From an uncultured Cohaesibacter sp. (lineage in GTDB: Bacteria; Pseudomonadota; Alphaproteobacteria; Rhizobiales; Cohaesibacteraceae), in assembly GCF_963682185.1 (NCBI RefSeq), contig NZ_OY821667.1, positions 4,167,501-4,231,500 on the forward strand: a DNA stretch of 64,000 bases, given 5' to 3'. Shown piece by piece: positions 1-8,697 of this stretch. Made by a program: the position numbers and the translations under genes. The notes under the pieces were generated by a model that saw only the letters and a list, made by a program, of their open reading frames with translations, was not told the DNA's origin and made no database searches. Numbering within the stretch: position 1 is the stretch's first letter; the number at the start of each line of letters is the position of its first letter.

Positions 1-3
1 CAT

Positions 4-21
4 CTATCGTTTTTTCGATAG
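4..21. repeat. small hairpin at window edge
   Basis: CTATCG (4-9) and CGATAG (16-21) are perfect inverted arms around a T6 loop. It could be the end of a terminator of a gene lying left of the window, but the flanks are missing, so the role is open. Confidence 0.35.
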
Positions 22-220
22 TGAAGGGCGCTGTCTGGGCTTTCCTCAAAAGGATGGTCAATACAGCGCTCTTTCTTTATGTGTTTTCAAGACGCAAACA
101 CATTCTCGAAGGCACAGACGGAGCCATATCCCTGCCACGAAGCGTTGCACAAGTCGATTTGTCCTGTGGTGCGTGCGAGGGCTGTGCTAGGATGACGCGA
201 CCTGTCAGAGGGGAAATGCC

Positions 221-595
221 ATGAAACCAGCCATTCGAACGTTCCTTTTCGTCCTACCACTTGTTCTTTTGACAGCCTGTGTGCCTGCAAAGATAAACGG
301 CCAGAAGCCAGACGGAACAAAAATAAAGATCCTCTTTTATCCCGGTGGACCAAAGCTTGATGATCTGGTGATCTTTGAGGGAAAAAACTATTTCGGCAAG
401 GTGTCAGAACTTGATAATGATCCAGCCAATGACATTAGCTTTGTCCTGAATGGGGGCAAGACCTTCATAGGCGAATGTACTGCGGTACAAGCGGACAAAT
501 CCAATTCCCCAAAATGCATGGAATATGAAATCTATCGCAGTGACGATGACGCCATTCCCGAGCGGACCGTCTTTTATCGCCCGCGCTTGTATTAG
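221..595 (+). CDS. small predicted outer-membrane lipoprotein
   Basis: A 124-residue protein of unknown function. The N-terminus is a lipoprotein signal peptide: basic MKPAIR, a hydrophobic core, then the lipobox LTAC with the lipidated Cys near residue 20. The mature part is about 100 residues, mostly polar, with two further cysteines (in GECTA and KCMEYE) that could form a disulfide. No catalytic motif is visible. The ATG is preceded by a purine-rich GAGGGG about 7 bases upstream, which supports this start. It stands alone on the plus strand and faces the convergent minus-strand gene at 708. The lipoprotein assignment is solid; the role is unknown. Confidence 0.75.
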   Translation: MKPAIRTFLFVLPLVLLTACVPAKINGQKPDGTKIKILFYPGGPKLDDLVIFEGKNYFGKVSELDNDPANDISFVLNGGKTFIGECTAVQADKSNSPKCMEYEIYRSDDDAIPERTVFYRPRLY

Positions 596-707
596 GCACA
601 GCGCCGCGCCCTGACTGTTCGCTGAACTGGGGCGACAAACGCCTCTCTCAGCGATAACAGCAAGGCCTTTGGGCAGACGATGTGCGTTCTATCTTGCCAG
701 TCAAGAG

Positions 708-1730
708 CTAGCGCCAGCGGCCAACCATTTCCACGAAACCGTCGCCGGTGACTTCCTCGCCATACATATAGCCGTTGACATTGATCTTGCCGTCAAACTT
801 GATCAGGTTGCCAATCTTGGAAACCACCTCGCGCTGTTGGTAGGGCAGGCTGATTTGCAAGCAAGTCTCGAACGGTTCATGGGAAAGAACCACATGGCGC
901 GGATAGCGACGCCCCGAAAGGCGACTATCCATGAAGTCGTTCATTTCCAGCGGATCAATTTTCTCGACAATATGGGTACCGTCGGGCAAAACCACTGTGC
1001 AGCAGGTATCCTGCCGATTGCGAGCAAAATCCCACAATTGCGAAACACTGAGCCGGATGCCGTTGTCGAGCTGCGGATATAGATTGATCCATTGGCGCTG
1101 TTCAAGGTTCCGGTCCAGACTGAAGCGGCGTGGCAAGGCACCGAACTGGCGATTGAGCCACATGGCACCGGTTACGCTTTGTGGTTTGCCCATGAGTTCG
1201 ACATTGCCAGAAAGCTGAATGGCCGGCAGGGCGAATTTATATTGCTGTGCGCCAAGGAAGTGGAAATTGCCTTCCCCGTTATTCACCAGGATGGGCGCGT
1301 TTACGTGGCCGGAGAGCTCGATGGATGCATCGGGAAGCTCCGCATTGATCGTCAATTCGTTGCCGCTGCCATAGATATCCAGCTCACGGGTCGAGAATTT
1401 GAGCGATTGCTCACTGATCATGATGTCCTTGAGAGGAACAGTATTCTCCACCTCACGAATCCAGCCGGTGTCCTGATCCATCAGACACATGCTGACGGAA
1501 ATCTGAGCCTCGCTGCCACGTTGCTGGATGATGAGCAGATGCACACGGAAACTGAAATGCTGTCCGCCGCCACGCAAGCTGGTCGAGAATTGCCATGATT
1601 CCAGAGGATGCAGGCCACCATGCCAAGCGAGGTCATGGGCGAGGCTTGCATTGGATTTTTTCACCATCTTACCGCGATAGGGTGCGTGAAAAGTGATTTC
1701 TTGGGTTGTTTGAGCCTTATTGAGTTGCAT
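708..1730 (-). CDS. AttH/CrtC-like lipocalin-fold protein
   Basis: 340 residues with the layout of the AttH / carotenoid 1,2-hydratase (CrtC) family of paired lipocalin-like domains. Visible markers are WHGGLHPLESWQF near the N-terminus, AMWLNRQFG in the middle and GDGFVEMVG at the C-terminus, the last corresponding to the family's G-x-G-Y-x-E-x-G ending. I chose the ATG at 1730 because AAGGGGAGG lies just upstream; an in-frame extension to 1841 lacks such a site. No signal peptide is evident from this start. Family members hydrate carotenoids or act as secreted hydrolases of unknown substrate. No carotenoid genes are nearby, so the substrate is open. Confidence 0.6.
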   Translation of the reverse strand: MQLNKAQTTQEITFHAPYRGKMVKKSNASLAHDLAWHGGLHPLESWQFSTSLRGGGQHFSFRVHLLIIQQRGSEAQISVSMCLMDQDTGWIREVENTVPLKDIMISEQSLKFSTRELDIYGSGNELTINAELPDASIELSGHVNAPILVNNGEGNFHFLGAQQYKFALPAIQLSGNVELMGKPQSVTGAMWLNRQFGALPRRFSLDRNLEQRQWINLYPQLDNGIRLSVSQLWDFARNRQDTCCTVVLPDGTHIVEKIDPLEMNDFMDSRLSGRRYPRHVVLSHEPFETCLQISLPYQQREVVSKIGNLIKFDGKINVNGYMYGEEVTGDGFVEMVGRWR

Positions 1731-2311
1731 ACAGGACCTCCCCTTAAGCAAATTCCGGTCTGCGACACAGTTGTCGCGGTTGGATGAAGCGCCAGGGTTG
1801 GCTGAAGGGCGGTTCGGAAAAGATGTCTCTCTGGCTTTCAATAGCGCACGAGAAATCCGGGGACCTGTCTAAGTCTCCGACGTTCCTCCTAACATCGAAG
1901 CCGATGACTCATGCGCGAAACTGGTACAACGAAAATAGACTGTTGACACTTGTACGAACACGCCTTGCACTGCTTCCCTGAGCAGTTCTGCTTATTTTTC
2001 AAGGTTTGCCTTCTGCTTACAGTTTGTAGAACAACAATGTGTCATAAATATTATTGCCACTTGACTTTGTAAGCGATGTGCATTGGTCGTTAGATGTCGA
2101 CTCGTGATACCCTGCAAGTATATGTTAGCGCTTAACTATGCAGTTTAGTCAAGGAAAATATTGTCACGTGAGCATATTTTAATTTTGTACTGTTTCTATT
2201 ATAAAATACTGCCATATCAACAGGCAAAATACTGGTGTTCATGCTATAAAAATGGACAATAATGCACGAATACCAGTATGGTGGTAGGCCTGAAATTATA
2301 GCGCTTATAAG
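1731..2311. other. AT-rich intergenic region
   Basis: About 580 bases between two minus-strand genes. The left end holds the ribosome site and probable promoter of the AttH-like gene. The rest is AT-rich with no convincing reading frame, repeat or hairpin with a T tract. Confidence 0.5.
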
Positions 2312-3256
2312 TTAGTCATGACTCATGAACGAAATGCCAAGCAGCCTTTCGCTCTCGGCCCACAGGCGTGCTGATTGCTCCAGATTAAGTGCATGGGGGG
2401 CGATGCGGCTAAGCGATACCGGCCCACGTGTATCGAAGAATCCGGTCGGGCCATAATAGGCGCCGCGTTGTGCTTCCAAACCGGCAGCCGCCAATACGGT
2501 TGGGACTGCTCCCAATGCGCTAGGTTGGGCAATGAGAGCATTGAGTGGTTTGTAGATCATGTTCAACAGGCCTGTCGGGCCGGTGCTCTGCAGATTGGTG
2601 TTGGAATAACCGGGATGGCAGGCAATGGCGATGGCCGGGCTCTGTGCTTTGGCAAGGCGGCGATCCAGCTCAAGGGCAAACATCAGATTGGCCAGCTTGC
2701 TTTGTGCGTAGGCCTTGGTGGAGGAGTATTTCTTTTCTCCCATCAGATCTCCAAAATGAATGCGCCCCACGCGATGGGCTATGGAAGAGACCTGAACCAC
2801 ACGCCCGCATGCCGCTTCCACCCGGTCCAACAGCAGGCTGGTCCAGAGAAAATGACCCAGATGGTTGGTGCCGAACTGCAATTCAAATCCATCTGCTGTC
2901 TGGCACTTAGGTGTTTGCATGATACCGGCATTGTTGATGAGACCATCTATGCGCTGTGTCATCGCACGCACGCCATCCGAAGCCCTGTGGATGCTGGATT
3001 TATCGGCGAGATCAAGGGTTACCAGTTCAATCTTGCCAGAGCTGGTGGCCTCAAGCACCATGCGCGCCGAGGCTGCTTTTTGTGGCGAGCGGCACGCCAA
3101 TATGAGGTCGGCACCCTTACGTCCGAGCATCTGAGCAGCCTCAAGGCCAATACCGGAGTTGCCGCCGGTGATGACATAGCACTTGCCGGAAAGGTCCGGT
3201 AGGCGGTCTTCACGCCAATTTTCAACCTTGTTTTGTAAAATAGTTTGTTCGTTCAT
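2312..3256 (-). CDS. short-chain dehydrogenase/reductase (SDR)
   Basis: 314-residue classical SDR resembling the retinol-dehydrogenase/WWOX-like group. The Rossmann motif TGGNSGIG lies about residues 30-37, followed by the NNAG motif and the catalytic Ser (QVSSIAHRVG) and Tyr-x-x-x-Lys (AYAQSKLAN). It should oxidise or reduce a hydroxy/keto substrate with NAD(P)(H); the substrate cannot be read from sequence. The start at 3256 (MNEQTILQ) was chosen because family homology begins soon after; an upstream in-frame extension crosses the promoter and operator. It is divergent from a TetR regulator across a 97-base gap with a long inverted repeat, so it is probably the regulator's target. Confidence 0.85.
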   Translation of the reverse strand: MNEQTILQNKVENWREDRLPDLSGKCYVITGGNSGIGLEAAQMLGRKGADLILACRSPQKAASARMVLEATSSGKIELVTLDLADKSSIHRASDGVRAMTQRIDGLINNAGIMQTPKCQTADGFELQFGTNHLGHFLWTSLLLDRVEAACGRVVQVSSIAHRVGRIHFGDLMGEKKYSSTKAYAQSKLANLMFALELDRRLAKAQSPAIAIACHPGYSNTNLQSTGPTGLLNMIYKPLNALIAQPSALGAVPTVLAAAGLEAQRGAYYGPTGFFDTRGPVSLSRIAPHALNLEQSARLWAESERLLGISFMSHD

Positions 3257-3292
3257 ATCAAAATGTCCAAAGGGCTTGACAAGCATCAATAT

Positions 3293-3330
3293 ACATAGTT
3301 TACAAAATAGATAAAAAATGTCAACTATGT
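3293..3330. promoter_or_regulatory. inverted repeat operator between SDR and tetR
   Basis: ACATAGTTTACA (3293-3304) and TGTCAACTATGT (3319-3330) are 12-base inverted arms with one mismatch and a 14-base spacer. Each arm also carries a -35-like element (TTTACA on plus, TTGACA on minus) facing a -10-like AACTAT/TAAACT, so two overlapping divergent promoters would sit inside the operator. Inferred binding site for the adjacent TetR-family protein. Confidence 0.6.
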
Positions 3331-3353
3331 AACGTTTATGTGGTGGGGCCGAA

Positions 3354-3878
3354 ATGAATGTCAATGAAATAGTGATGATTTTTTGCCAGTACGGCTTTCG
3401 CAAAGCCTCAATGGAAGACATTGCAAAGGCTGCCGGCTTGTCGCGTCAATCGATTTACAAAAAATTCAAATCCAAGGAAGGCGTTTTTGAGTGGGCCATC
3501 ATAGTTCTGACCCAAGACGCGCATGCTGCGGCCATGGCCGCATTGAATGATGAAAGCCAACAAGGGCCTAGGCGCATCATAGAGGCGTTTGATCGTTGGG
3601 CGGGTGATTTCGTGCCCATGATACGCAGCACACCGCATGGGTCAGAGATTTTGGAGCGGGCTCTGGAGATCTTTCGTGACAAGGGGCATGTGGGAGACGA
3701 CGTGCTGTATTCCAATATGGCGCGGCTACTGATCAAATGCCAATTGGCAAGCAACAGACAGCAAGCTGACGATAAGGTCTTTGCACTTTCCACCAGTGCC
3801 AAGGGGCTCTTGTTGCGCGCAGAAAGCCCGCAGGAATTCACCGCGGGCATGGCACGTATTGTCAAGGCCATCTCATAG
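3354..3878 (+). CDS. TetR/AcrR family transcriptional regulator
   Basis: 174 residues. The N-terminal helix-turn-helix is clear (MEDIAKAAGLSRQSIYKKF, about residues 20-38), followed by an all-helical ligand domain without recognisable ligand residues. It starts very close to the DNA-binding domain, slightly shorter at the N-terminus than most relatives; the ATG at 3354 follows GGTGGGGCC. It is divergent from the SDR gene and shares with it the palindrome at 3293-3330, so a local autoregulated repressor of the SDR gene is the simplest reading. Confidence 0.85.
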   Translation: MNVNEIVMIFCQYGFRKASMEDIAKAAGLSRQSIYKKFKSKEGVFEWAIIVLTQDAHAAAMAALNDESQQGPRRIIEAFDRWAGDFVPMIRSTPHGSEILERALEIFRDKGHVGDDVLYSNMARLLIKCQLASNRQQADDKVFALSTSAKGLLLRAESPQEFTAGMARIVKAIS

Positions 3879-4018
3879 CAAGGGAATTGCTGGAGATGTG
3901 AAGCGTCAGATAGGACTTAGCCCCCATAGTCCCTTGCCTGAAAGCTTAGGGTCCGGCAAGAGGGCCTATCTCGGCACAGAGTGTTCAATAACGAAGGCTT
4001 GGTTGCCCGAGCCGCTCG

Positions 4019-4327
4019 TTAGAAACGACACCGACGCCGTGGTCCATTGTAAGGCTGATAGGAACAATCCCACGCACGAAAACTGCGATAGCGAGCCGAG
4101 CAGGCGCGGATGTTGCAATAGCGCGGTGGTGGTGGCCGATAAATGATCCTTGGCGGTGGACGCCAGCGCCTGACCGTTGGTGGACGGTTCCATCTGGGTG
4201 GTGGTGGCGGAGGGCGGTTCCATTGGCGTGGTGGTGGCGCATTCTGAGCTGTTGCTGTGGTCGGAAGAGCGAAGTTGCCAAACGCTGAGAAGACCAATGC
4301 CAAAGCGACCAGATAAGTGACTTTCAT
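4019..4327 (-). CDS. BA14K-like secreted proline/arginine-rich protein
   Basis: 102 residues: a signal peptide ending near residue 28 (TTATAQ), a proline/arginine stretch with repeated PPPPPPRWNRPP-type blocks, and a C-terminal segment with ARYRSF, YNGPRRRC and paired cysteines. That ending matches the BA14K family of rhizobial surface proteins (Brucella immunoreactive 14-kDa protein), in which the C-terminal C...RYRSF...DG.R..C pattern is conserved. AGGAG lies 9 bases before the ATG. It probably acts at the envelope. The poly-proline body is low complexity, so the family call rests on the last 30 residues. Confidence 0.65.
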   Translation of the reverse strand: MKVTYLVALALVFSAFGNFALPTTATAQNAPPPRQWNRPPPPPPRWNRPPTVRRWRPPPRIIYRPPPPRYCNIRACSARYRSFRAWDCSYQPYNGPRRRCRF

Positions 4328-4605
4328 AATCGTAACTCCTGTCGCAAGAGTGAAATGAAAGCTCGCAGCGAGCAGAACATATGATAAGGCCTTTCATTAT
4401 TATCCCACTTTTCGCCATTCTGGTCGAGACGTATTTATGTAGCAGGACATGTGTAGCCAGAGGCGTAATCCATGACGGCATCAATAAGTTTGATGCATTC
4501 TGCAACTATTCTCATTGGAAAGGACGGGGGTGCTTTGATAGTCTGCGCTCCTCTTACGGCGCAAATGGCGCCATCCGTCATACTCCATACAATCAGGATC
4601 GCCAG

Positions 4606-5568
4606 ATGAGCGCTGCAATCATTCCTCCGTCACAGGTCAGCCCCCCAGTTGACGAAGCCGCCAAGGTTTCAACCATGTCGGGCAAGGATATAGGGCTCTA
4701 TGGCATGATGATCATCGTCTGGGGAACCAGTTGGATCGCCATGGCTCATCAGGTCGAAATCGTGCCCGCTCTGATCACCGGCGTCTATCGCTTCACGCTG
4801 GCTGCCGCCGTTACCTTCCTATGGGCCTTGCTGGGCAAATATCCCTTGCGCTTTCCGCTGCGGGTGCATCTGCGGCTGGCAATGGTGGGCGTCTTCATGT
4901 TTTCGTCCAACTTTGTCATGTTCTACTTTGCAGCCGGGTATATTGCCTCTGGCCTCATGGCGGTGATCTTCTCTCTGGTCAGTCTCTTCAACATCATCCT
5001 CAGTTCCCTGTTTCTTGGTATGCGACCAACGAAACAGGGTATGGTGGGTACGGTTCTGGGACTATCCGGGATCGGACTTATTTTCTGGCCCGAAATCAGC
5101 GCCAACGCTGGTGACCAAGGGGTTCTGTATGGGCTGGGCTTTGGCCTTGGTGGGACGCTGCTTTTCTGCACCGGCAACATTCTGTCTGTTTCGAATAAGA
5201 AATTCGACATTCCGCTCATCAGCGCCAACTGCTGGTGCCTGACTTATGGTTCCCTTTGGCTTCTCTGTCTGGCGCTGGTGCTCGATGTGCCCTTCATGAT
5301 GGACTGGAGCGCAGAATATTGGATTGCGATGGCGTGGCTGGTCATCATGGCTTCTGTAGTGGCCTTCTGGGGCTATATGACCCTGCTGGGCTCCATTGGA
5401 CCGGCGCGGGCAGGCTATCTCACGGTACTCTTCCCCATTGTCGCGTTGCTGCTGTCCACCCTGTTTGAGGGCTATCAATGGTCCTTGTGGGGTCTCATCG
5501 GGTTAGCAGCGATCATCGCGGGCAATATTCTGGTCATGCGAAGTGGCCGCAAGCAAGCTGCCCTTTAG
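4606..5568 (+). CDS. EamA/DMT-superfamily transporter
   Basis: 320-residue membrane protein with about ten hydrophobic segments arranged as two EamA repeats, the RhaT/YdcZ-type layout of drug/metabolite transporters. It begins with a short cytoplasmic tail and then a helix reading GMMIIVWGTSWIAMAHQ, which carries the W-G-x-x-W pattern typical of EamA helix 1. The ATG at 4606 is preceded by AGGATC; a longer in-frame extension back to 4381 is unlikely because it crosses the divergent BA14K promoter region. Probable exporter of a small metabolite; substrate unknown. Confidence 0.85.
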   Translation: MSAAIIPPSQVSPPVDEAAKVSTMSGKDIGLYGMMIIVWGTSWIAMAHQVEIVPALITGVYRFTLAAAVTFLWALLGKYPLRFPLRVHLRLAMVGVFMFSSNFVMFYFAAGYIASGLMAVIFSLVSLFNIILSSLFLGMRPTKQGMVGTVLGLSGIGLIFWPEISANAGDQGVLYGLGFGLGGTLLFCTGNILSVSNKKFDIPLISANCWCLTYGSLWLLCLALVLDVPFMMDWSAEYWIAMAWLVIMASVVAFWGYMTLLGSIGPARAGYLTVLFPIVALLLSTLFEGYQWSLWGLIGLAAIIAGNILVMRSGRKQAAL

Positions 5569-5619
5569 GCTGCAGCCTACAGCAACGTTCCTCATGTTGG
5601 CACCGCGATAGAGAAGCCA

Positions 5620-6093
5620 TCAGTGAAGCTTTGGGCTTTTACCAGACCGCGGTCGCCACTGGGCAACCGTTCCGCTCATTTCTGCAATGTCGAATATGGG
5701 CTCGGGTGTCGGGCGAAAACTAAGAATATAGCCAAGAAACTCATCCTGCTTCTTGAGCAGCTTTCCCCGCCGGTAATAAACAAGGATGGTGCAGAACTGC
5801 GCGCCGCACAAGCTGCTCCGTTCCATGCCTTCTTTGCAATGGAGGCCCTGATGGGAGAGCACCAGATCCAGATTCCCGTCGCCGTTCAGATCAACTTCAT
5901 AGACACCTTGGTGATGAAAGCGCCCAGCGCCGCTTGCGCAGCCCACTTCGATCTGCTGGTTCATAAGATAGCGAGTTGCCTTGCTATGGGGAGCCGCGAA
6001 GGCTTTATGACCGACGATTGCGATCAGCCCTGCCACCATGCAAATGACAAAAGCGTGTGCCGCTTTGTGTGTAGTGCGAGCATGCTTGTTCAT
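5620..6093 (-). CDS. secreted hypothetical with Asp-rich calcium-like loop
   Basis: 157 residues. An N-terminal hydrophobic segment (residues about 13-33, ending AFAA) is a signal peptide. The mature protein contains DLNGDGNLDLVLSHQG, which matches a single EF-hand/FG-GAP type calcium loop, and four cysteines. No enzyme motif is seen. GGGGAACAG precedes the ATG. It is convergent with the EamA gene and lies directly downstream of the LysR gene on the same strand (36-base gap), so the two may share a transcript. Function unknown. Confidence 0.6.
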   Translation of the reverse strand: MNKHARTTHKAAHAFVICMVAGLIAIVGHKAFAAPHSKATRYLMNQQIEVGCASGAGRFHHQGVYEVDLNGDGNLDLVLSHQGLHCKEGMERSSLCGAQFCTILVYYRRGKLLKKQDEFLGYILSFRPTPEPIFDIAEMSGTVAQWRPRSGKSPKLH

Positions 6094-6129
6094 CTGTTCC
6101 CCAAAGGCCTTAGGTCAAAGCGATCCTCT

Positions 6130-7020
6130 TTATTCCGCAGCCAGTGTAGCGCCACCGGTAACATTGTCCAGTGCATTGACGATATGCGCGGCCAGCGCAT
6201 TATGAATGCGGTCCTTGGCATTCTCTGAGCGCAATAAGGCGATATCGCAGTGTTTCATTTCAGGGAACCCTTCTCGTTCTCCCAAAACACGCATGTCTGA
6301 GGTAAGGGCACTTTCTGGGAGCACAGAGACTGCCAGTCCAGCCATCACCGCGCCTGTGTGGGCTGCTGCCGAAGAACTGACATAGGCAATGCGATATTTC
6401 TTTCCGGCTTTGGAAAGAGCCTCGGTGGCAGCGGCCCGCCAGGAGCAGGTCTTGGTGCCAAGAGCGAGTGGAATGGTCGACTGGCAATGGACGGAGTGAT
6501 GCGCCGAGGAAACCCAAAGGAGCGGTTCGGAGCGAATGATCCGGCCATTGCGTTCTTGTGTCCGATTGCCATGGGTGACGATGCCCAGGTCCAGACGCCC
6601 GTCCTGAATGCGCCGATGGATGCAGGAGCTTTGCTCGCACACCACTTCAATCTCTATGTTGGGGTGGGTGGTGGCAAAGCTGGCCAGAACTGTTGGCAAA
6701 AGTCTTGGCGCATAATCGTCAGGCAAACCAAGGCGGACCTTGCCTGACATGGCATCAGAGGAAAAAGCGGCGATGGTTTCCGCATTCAGAGACAACATGC
6801 GTCTGGCATAGTCCAACAGACGCAGACCTGTGTCAGTGACGCGGCTCTGGCGGCCATCGCGCACAAAAATTGTTTGCCCGACCCGCTCTTCCAGCCGACG
6901 CATTTGCATCGATACGGCCGACTGTGTCTTGTTGACCTGCTCGGCGGCCTTGGTGAAGCTGCCGGTTTCGGCAATGGCAATGAAAGTGCGAAGCTGGTCC
7001 AGATCAAGAAGGGCGTTCAT
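6130..7020 (-). CDS. LysR-family transcriptional regulator
   Basis: 296 residues, the usual LysR length. The winged helix occupies residues 1-60 (LDQLRTFIAIAETGSFTKAA then SAVSMQMRRLEE), followed by the periplasmic-binding-protein-like effector domain with the typical GKVRLGLPDDYA start. The ATG at 7020 places the HTH at the N-terminus as expected; a longer frame adds 23 residues without support. It is divergent from a DUF1127 protein gene, a common pairing in rhizobia. Its regulated targets cannot be read; the neighbour and the inverted repeats in between are the obvious candidates. Confidence 0.88.
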   Translation of the reverse strand: MNALLDLDQLRTFIAIAETGSFTKAAEQVNKTQSAVSMQMRRLEERVGQTIFVRDGRQSRVTDTGLRLLDYARRMLSLNAETIAAFSSDAMSGKVRLGLPDDYAPRLLPTVLASFATTHPNIEIEVVCEQSSCIHRRIQDGRLDLGIVTHGNRTQERNGRIIRSEPLLWVSSAHHSVHCQSTIPLALGTKTCSWRAAATEALSKAGKKYRIAYVSSSAAAHTGAVMAGLAVSVLPESALTSDMRVLGEREGFPEMKHCDIALLRSENAKDRIHNALAAHIVNALDNVTGGATLAAE

Positions 7021-7423
7021 CAGCAATCTCCATGTGCCTTTGGAATGGGCCTTCAAGGCATTCCGCGCAGAGCGCAAGGGTATTAGCAAAAGCGATCATT
7101 ATGTCTGATCAATATTTATCATTGATCCAGATTTAGATCCATCAAAAATTCAGATGGTTTCCATAAAAAACATTCGTTGGATTTATTGTTCTCTTTTTGC
7201 GATAGTTGTTTTCAACAACAAAGGACACTTGCTCGTTGGCTGTATCTTAGGCTTTTGCCGATCATTGCAAGCGTCTTTTGAATTTTGAAATGGTGGTCTT
7301 GGCTGAGAGCTTTTCTAATCTTGCGGCCCCGATTGCCACAGAGAAACAGCCTTCGTTCAAACCTTAATCGATGGTTCTGCATCGCGAGAGGGGAGAAGAA
7401 GTCCAAGCCAAAGGAGACAAGAC
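7021..7423. promoter_or_regulatory. divergent LysR/DUF1127 promoter region
   Basis: About 400 bases with no gene. Close to the LysR start there are dyads of LysR-box character: TTGAT (7122-7126) and ATCAA (7141-7145) flank a segment with further GATC motifs. The rest is unremarkable apart from the ribosome site AAGGAG before the DUF1127 gene. Confidence 0.45.
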
Positions 7424-7789
7424 ATGCTGACAGTATTTCTGAATTCTGCATTCTCATCGGCAATCGCCGGCCTTGTACGCCTTGTGACTGCGGGGGCGAC
7501 CATCATGCGTAACCGCGCAGCCTTGAAGAGTCTTCAGGAGCTGGATGAGCGCACCTTGGCTGATATTGGCCTGACACGAGGAGATGTGATCACCGCTGCA
7601 TCGCAGCCGCTTCACAGGGATCCGATGCTGATCGATCCGTTTGACGCAAAACGCCGGATTCATGCCCGTGAACTGGAAGTGCTGGCACGCTGGGCGCGGC
7701 CAGTGATTGAAGAAAGACAGCCACTTCCGGCAGAGAAATTGACCGCAATCAAACAGACGCCGGTTTGTTGCGGATCAGAGGGAGCCTAG
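7424..7789 (+). CDS. DUF1127 domain protein
   Basis: 121 residues. Residues about 26-62 carry the DUF1127 signature: an arginine-containing helix then LQELDERTLADIGLTR, the conserved L-x-x-L-x-D-x-x-L-x-D-I-G-L pattern. DUF1127 proteins are small arginine-rich proteins that in rhizobia influence RNA turnover and phosphate or carbon metabolism through RNA binding. The N-terminal 25 residues are hydrophobic. AAGGAGACAAG precedes the ATG. It is followed by a strong terminator at 7881-7909 and is divergent from LysR. Confidence 0.8.
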   Translation: MLTVFLNSAFSSAIAGLVRLVTAGATIMRNRAALKSLQELDERTLADIGLTRGDVITAASQPLHRDPMLIDPFDAKRRIHARELEVLARWARPVIEERQPLPAEKLTAIKQTPVCCGSEGA

Positions 7790-7849
7790 TAGCCGCACTG
7801 CCTGACCGTCGGCAACTCCCGAGACGGTCGCCCATTTGATTAAGCAGCC

Positions 7850-7909
7850 AGGGGTCCTCCTTGAGACCCCTGTTATCCTTGGCCCGCCCCTTGAGGCGGG
7901 CCTTTTTTT
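7850..7909 (+). terminator. double hairpin terminator after DUF1127 gene
   Basis: AGGGGTC (7850-7856) pairs with GACCCCT (7865-7871). A second, stronger stem GGCCCGCC (7881-7888) pairs with GGCGGGCC (7895-7902) and runs into T7. This is a classic intrinsic terminator. Confidence 0.85.
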
Positions 7910-7989
7910 GTCTCGAAGCGAGTGCAAACAAGAGCCACAGCCAGAGCTGCAGAGGCGATACGGCAATCTCTCTTGTCAGATCGTATCCA

Positions 7990-8697
7990 TTAGCCGATGA
8001 CAATCACATGCACGGCGCGCGGCCCGTGGGCCCCGAGCATGATTTTCTGCTCGATATCTCCCGAGCGTGATGGGCCTGTGATCATGTTGAGCGCGCGCGG
8101 CATGTGGGCTGTACCTCCCGCATCGCGTAATTGATCGTGAATGCTCTCATAATCGCCCGCAATGTCGTTGGCGTCGAGGACGATTATGTGGTTTTCAGGC
8201 AGGAAGTTGATGGTGGTCGGGTTGTCCGGCCCTGATGCGAGCACGGCTGTGCCGGTTTCGGCCACTCCACCCATCGCGTGATTGACGCCCACAAGGTCTG
8301 TGCCGTCAGAGGGGCCAATCGTGCGCACCAGTTGCGGTTCCGTGCGCCAGTTTACCGCTTTCAGACGCGGATCTTCCCCCATGACGATGGCTTGTGGCAG
8401 GTTATGGTCCCGCAAATATTGGGTGATGGCACCGGGCAAGTCTTCATAGGAGCCAATGCGTGCCGTGGTCGAGGAGACGCGCTCGGCATAATCCATAAAC
8501 ATCGCAACCTTCTCATAATGGCCCACCTGCGCACGCTTGGGCACGATGCCTTTTGGTCTGGATGCGAGACGCTCTTGCACCTCTTGACGCGCCTCATTGC
8601 GGTTCGGGTCGGCTCCTTCGCTGACAGAGGCGAGGGACCGGCGGATCTTGCCAAGGATGGCAGATTTGGCCGTGCTGTTGTCGTGACGCTCACTCAT
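7990..8697 (-). CDS. lutC: lactate utilization protein C (LUD domain)
   Basis: 235 residues with a LUD (lactate utilisation) domain through the C-terminal two thirds; AETGTAVLASG and the FLPENHIIVLDANDI stretch are typical. LutC works with LutA and LutB in oxidation of L-lactate to pyruvate. The start overlaps the stop of lutB in an ATGA arrangement (8694-8697), which implies translational coupling. It is the last gene of a minus-strand lutA-lutB-lutC operon. Confidence 0.9.
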   Translation of the reverse strand: MSERHDNSTAKSAILGKIRRSLASVSEGADPNRNEARQEVQERLASRPKGIVPKRAQVGHYEKVAMFMDYAERVSSTTARIGSYEDLPGAITQYLRDHNLPQAIVMGEDPRLKAVNWRTEPQLVRTIGPSDGTDLVGVNHAMGGVAETGTAVLASGPDNPTTINFLPENHIIVLDANDIAGDYESIHDQLRDAGGTAHMPRALNMITGPSRSGDIEQKIMLGAHGPRAVHVIVIG

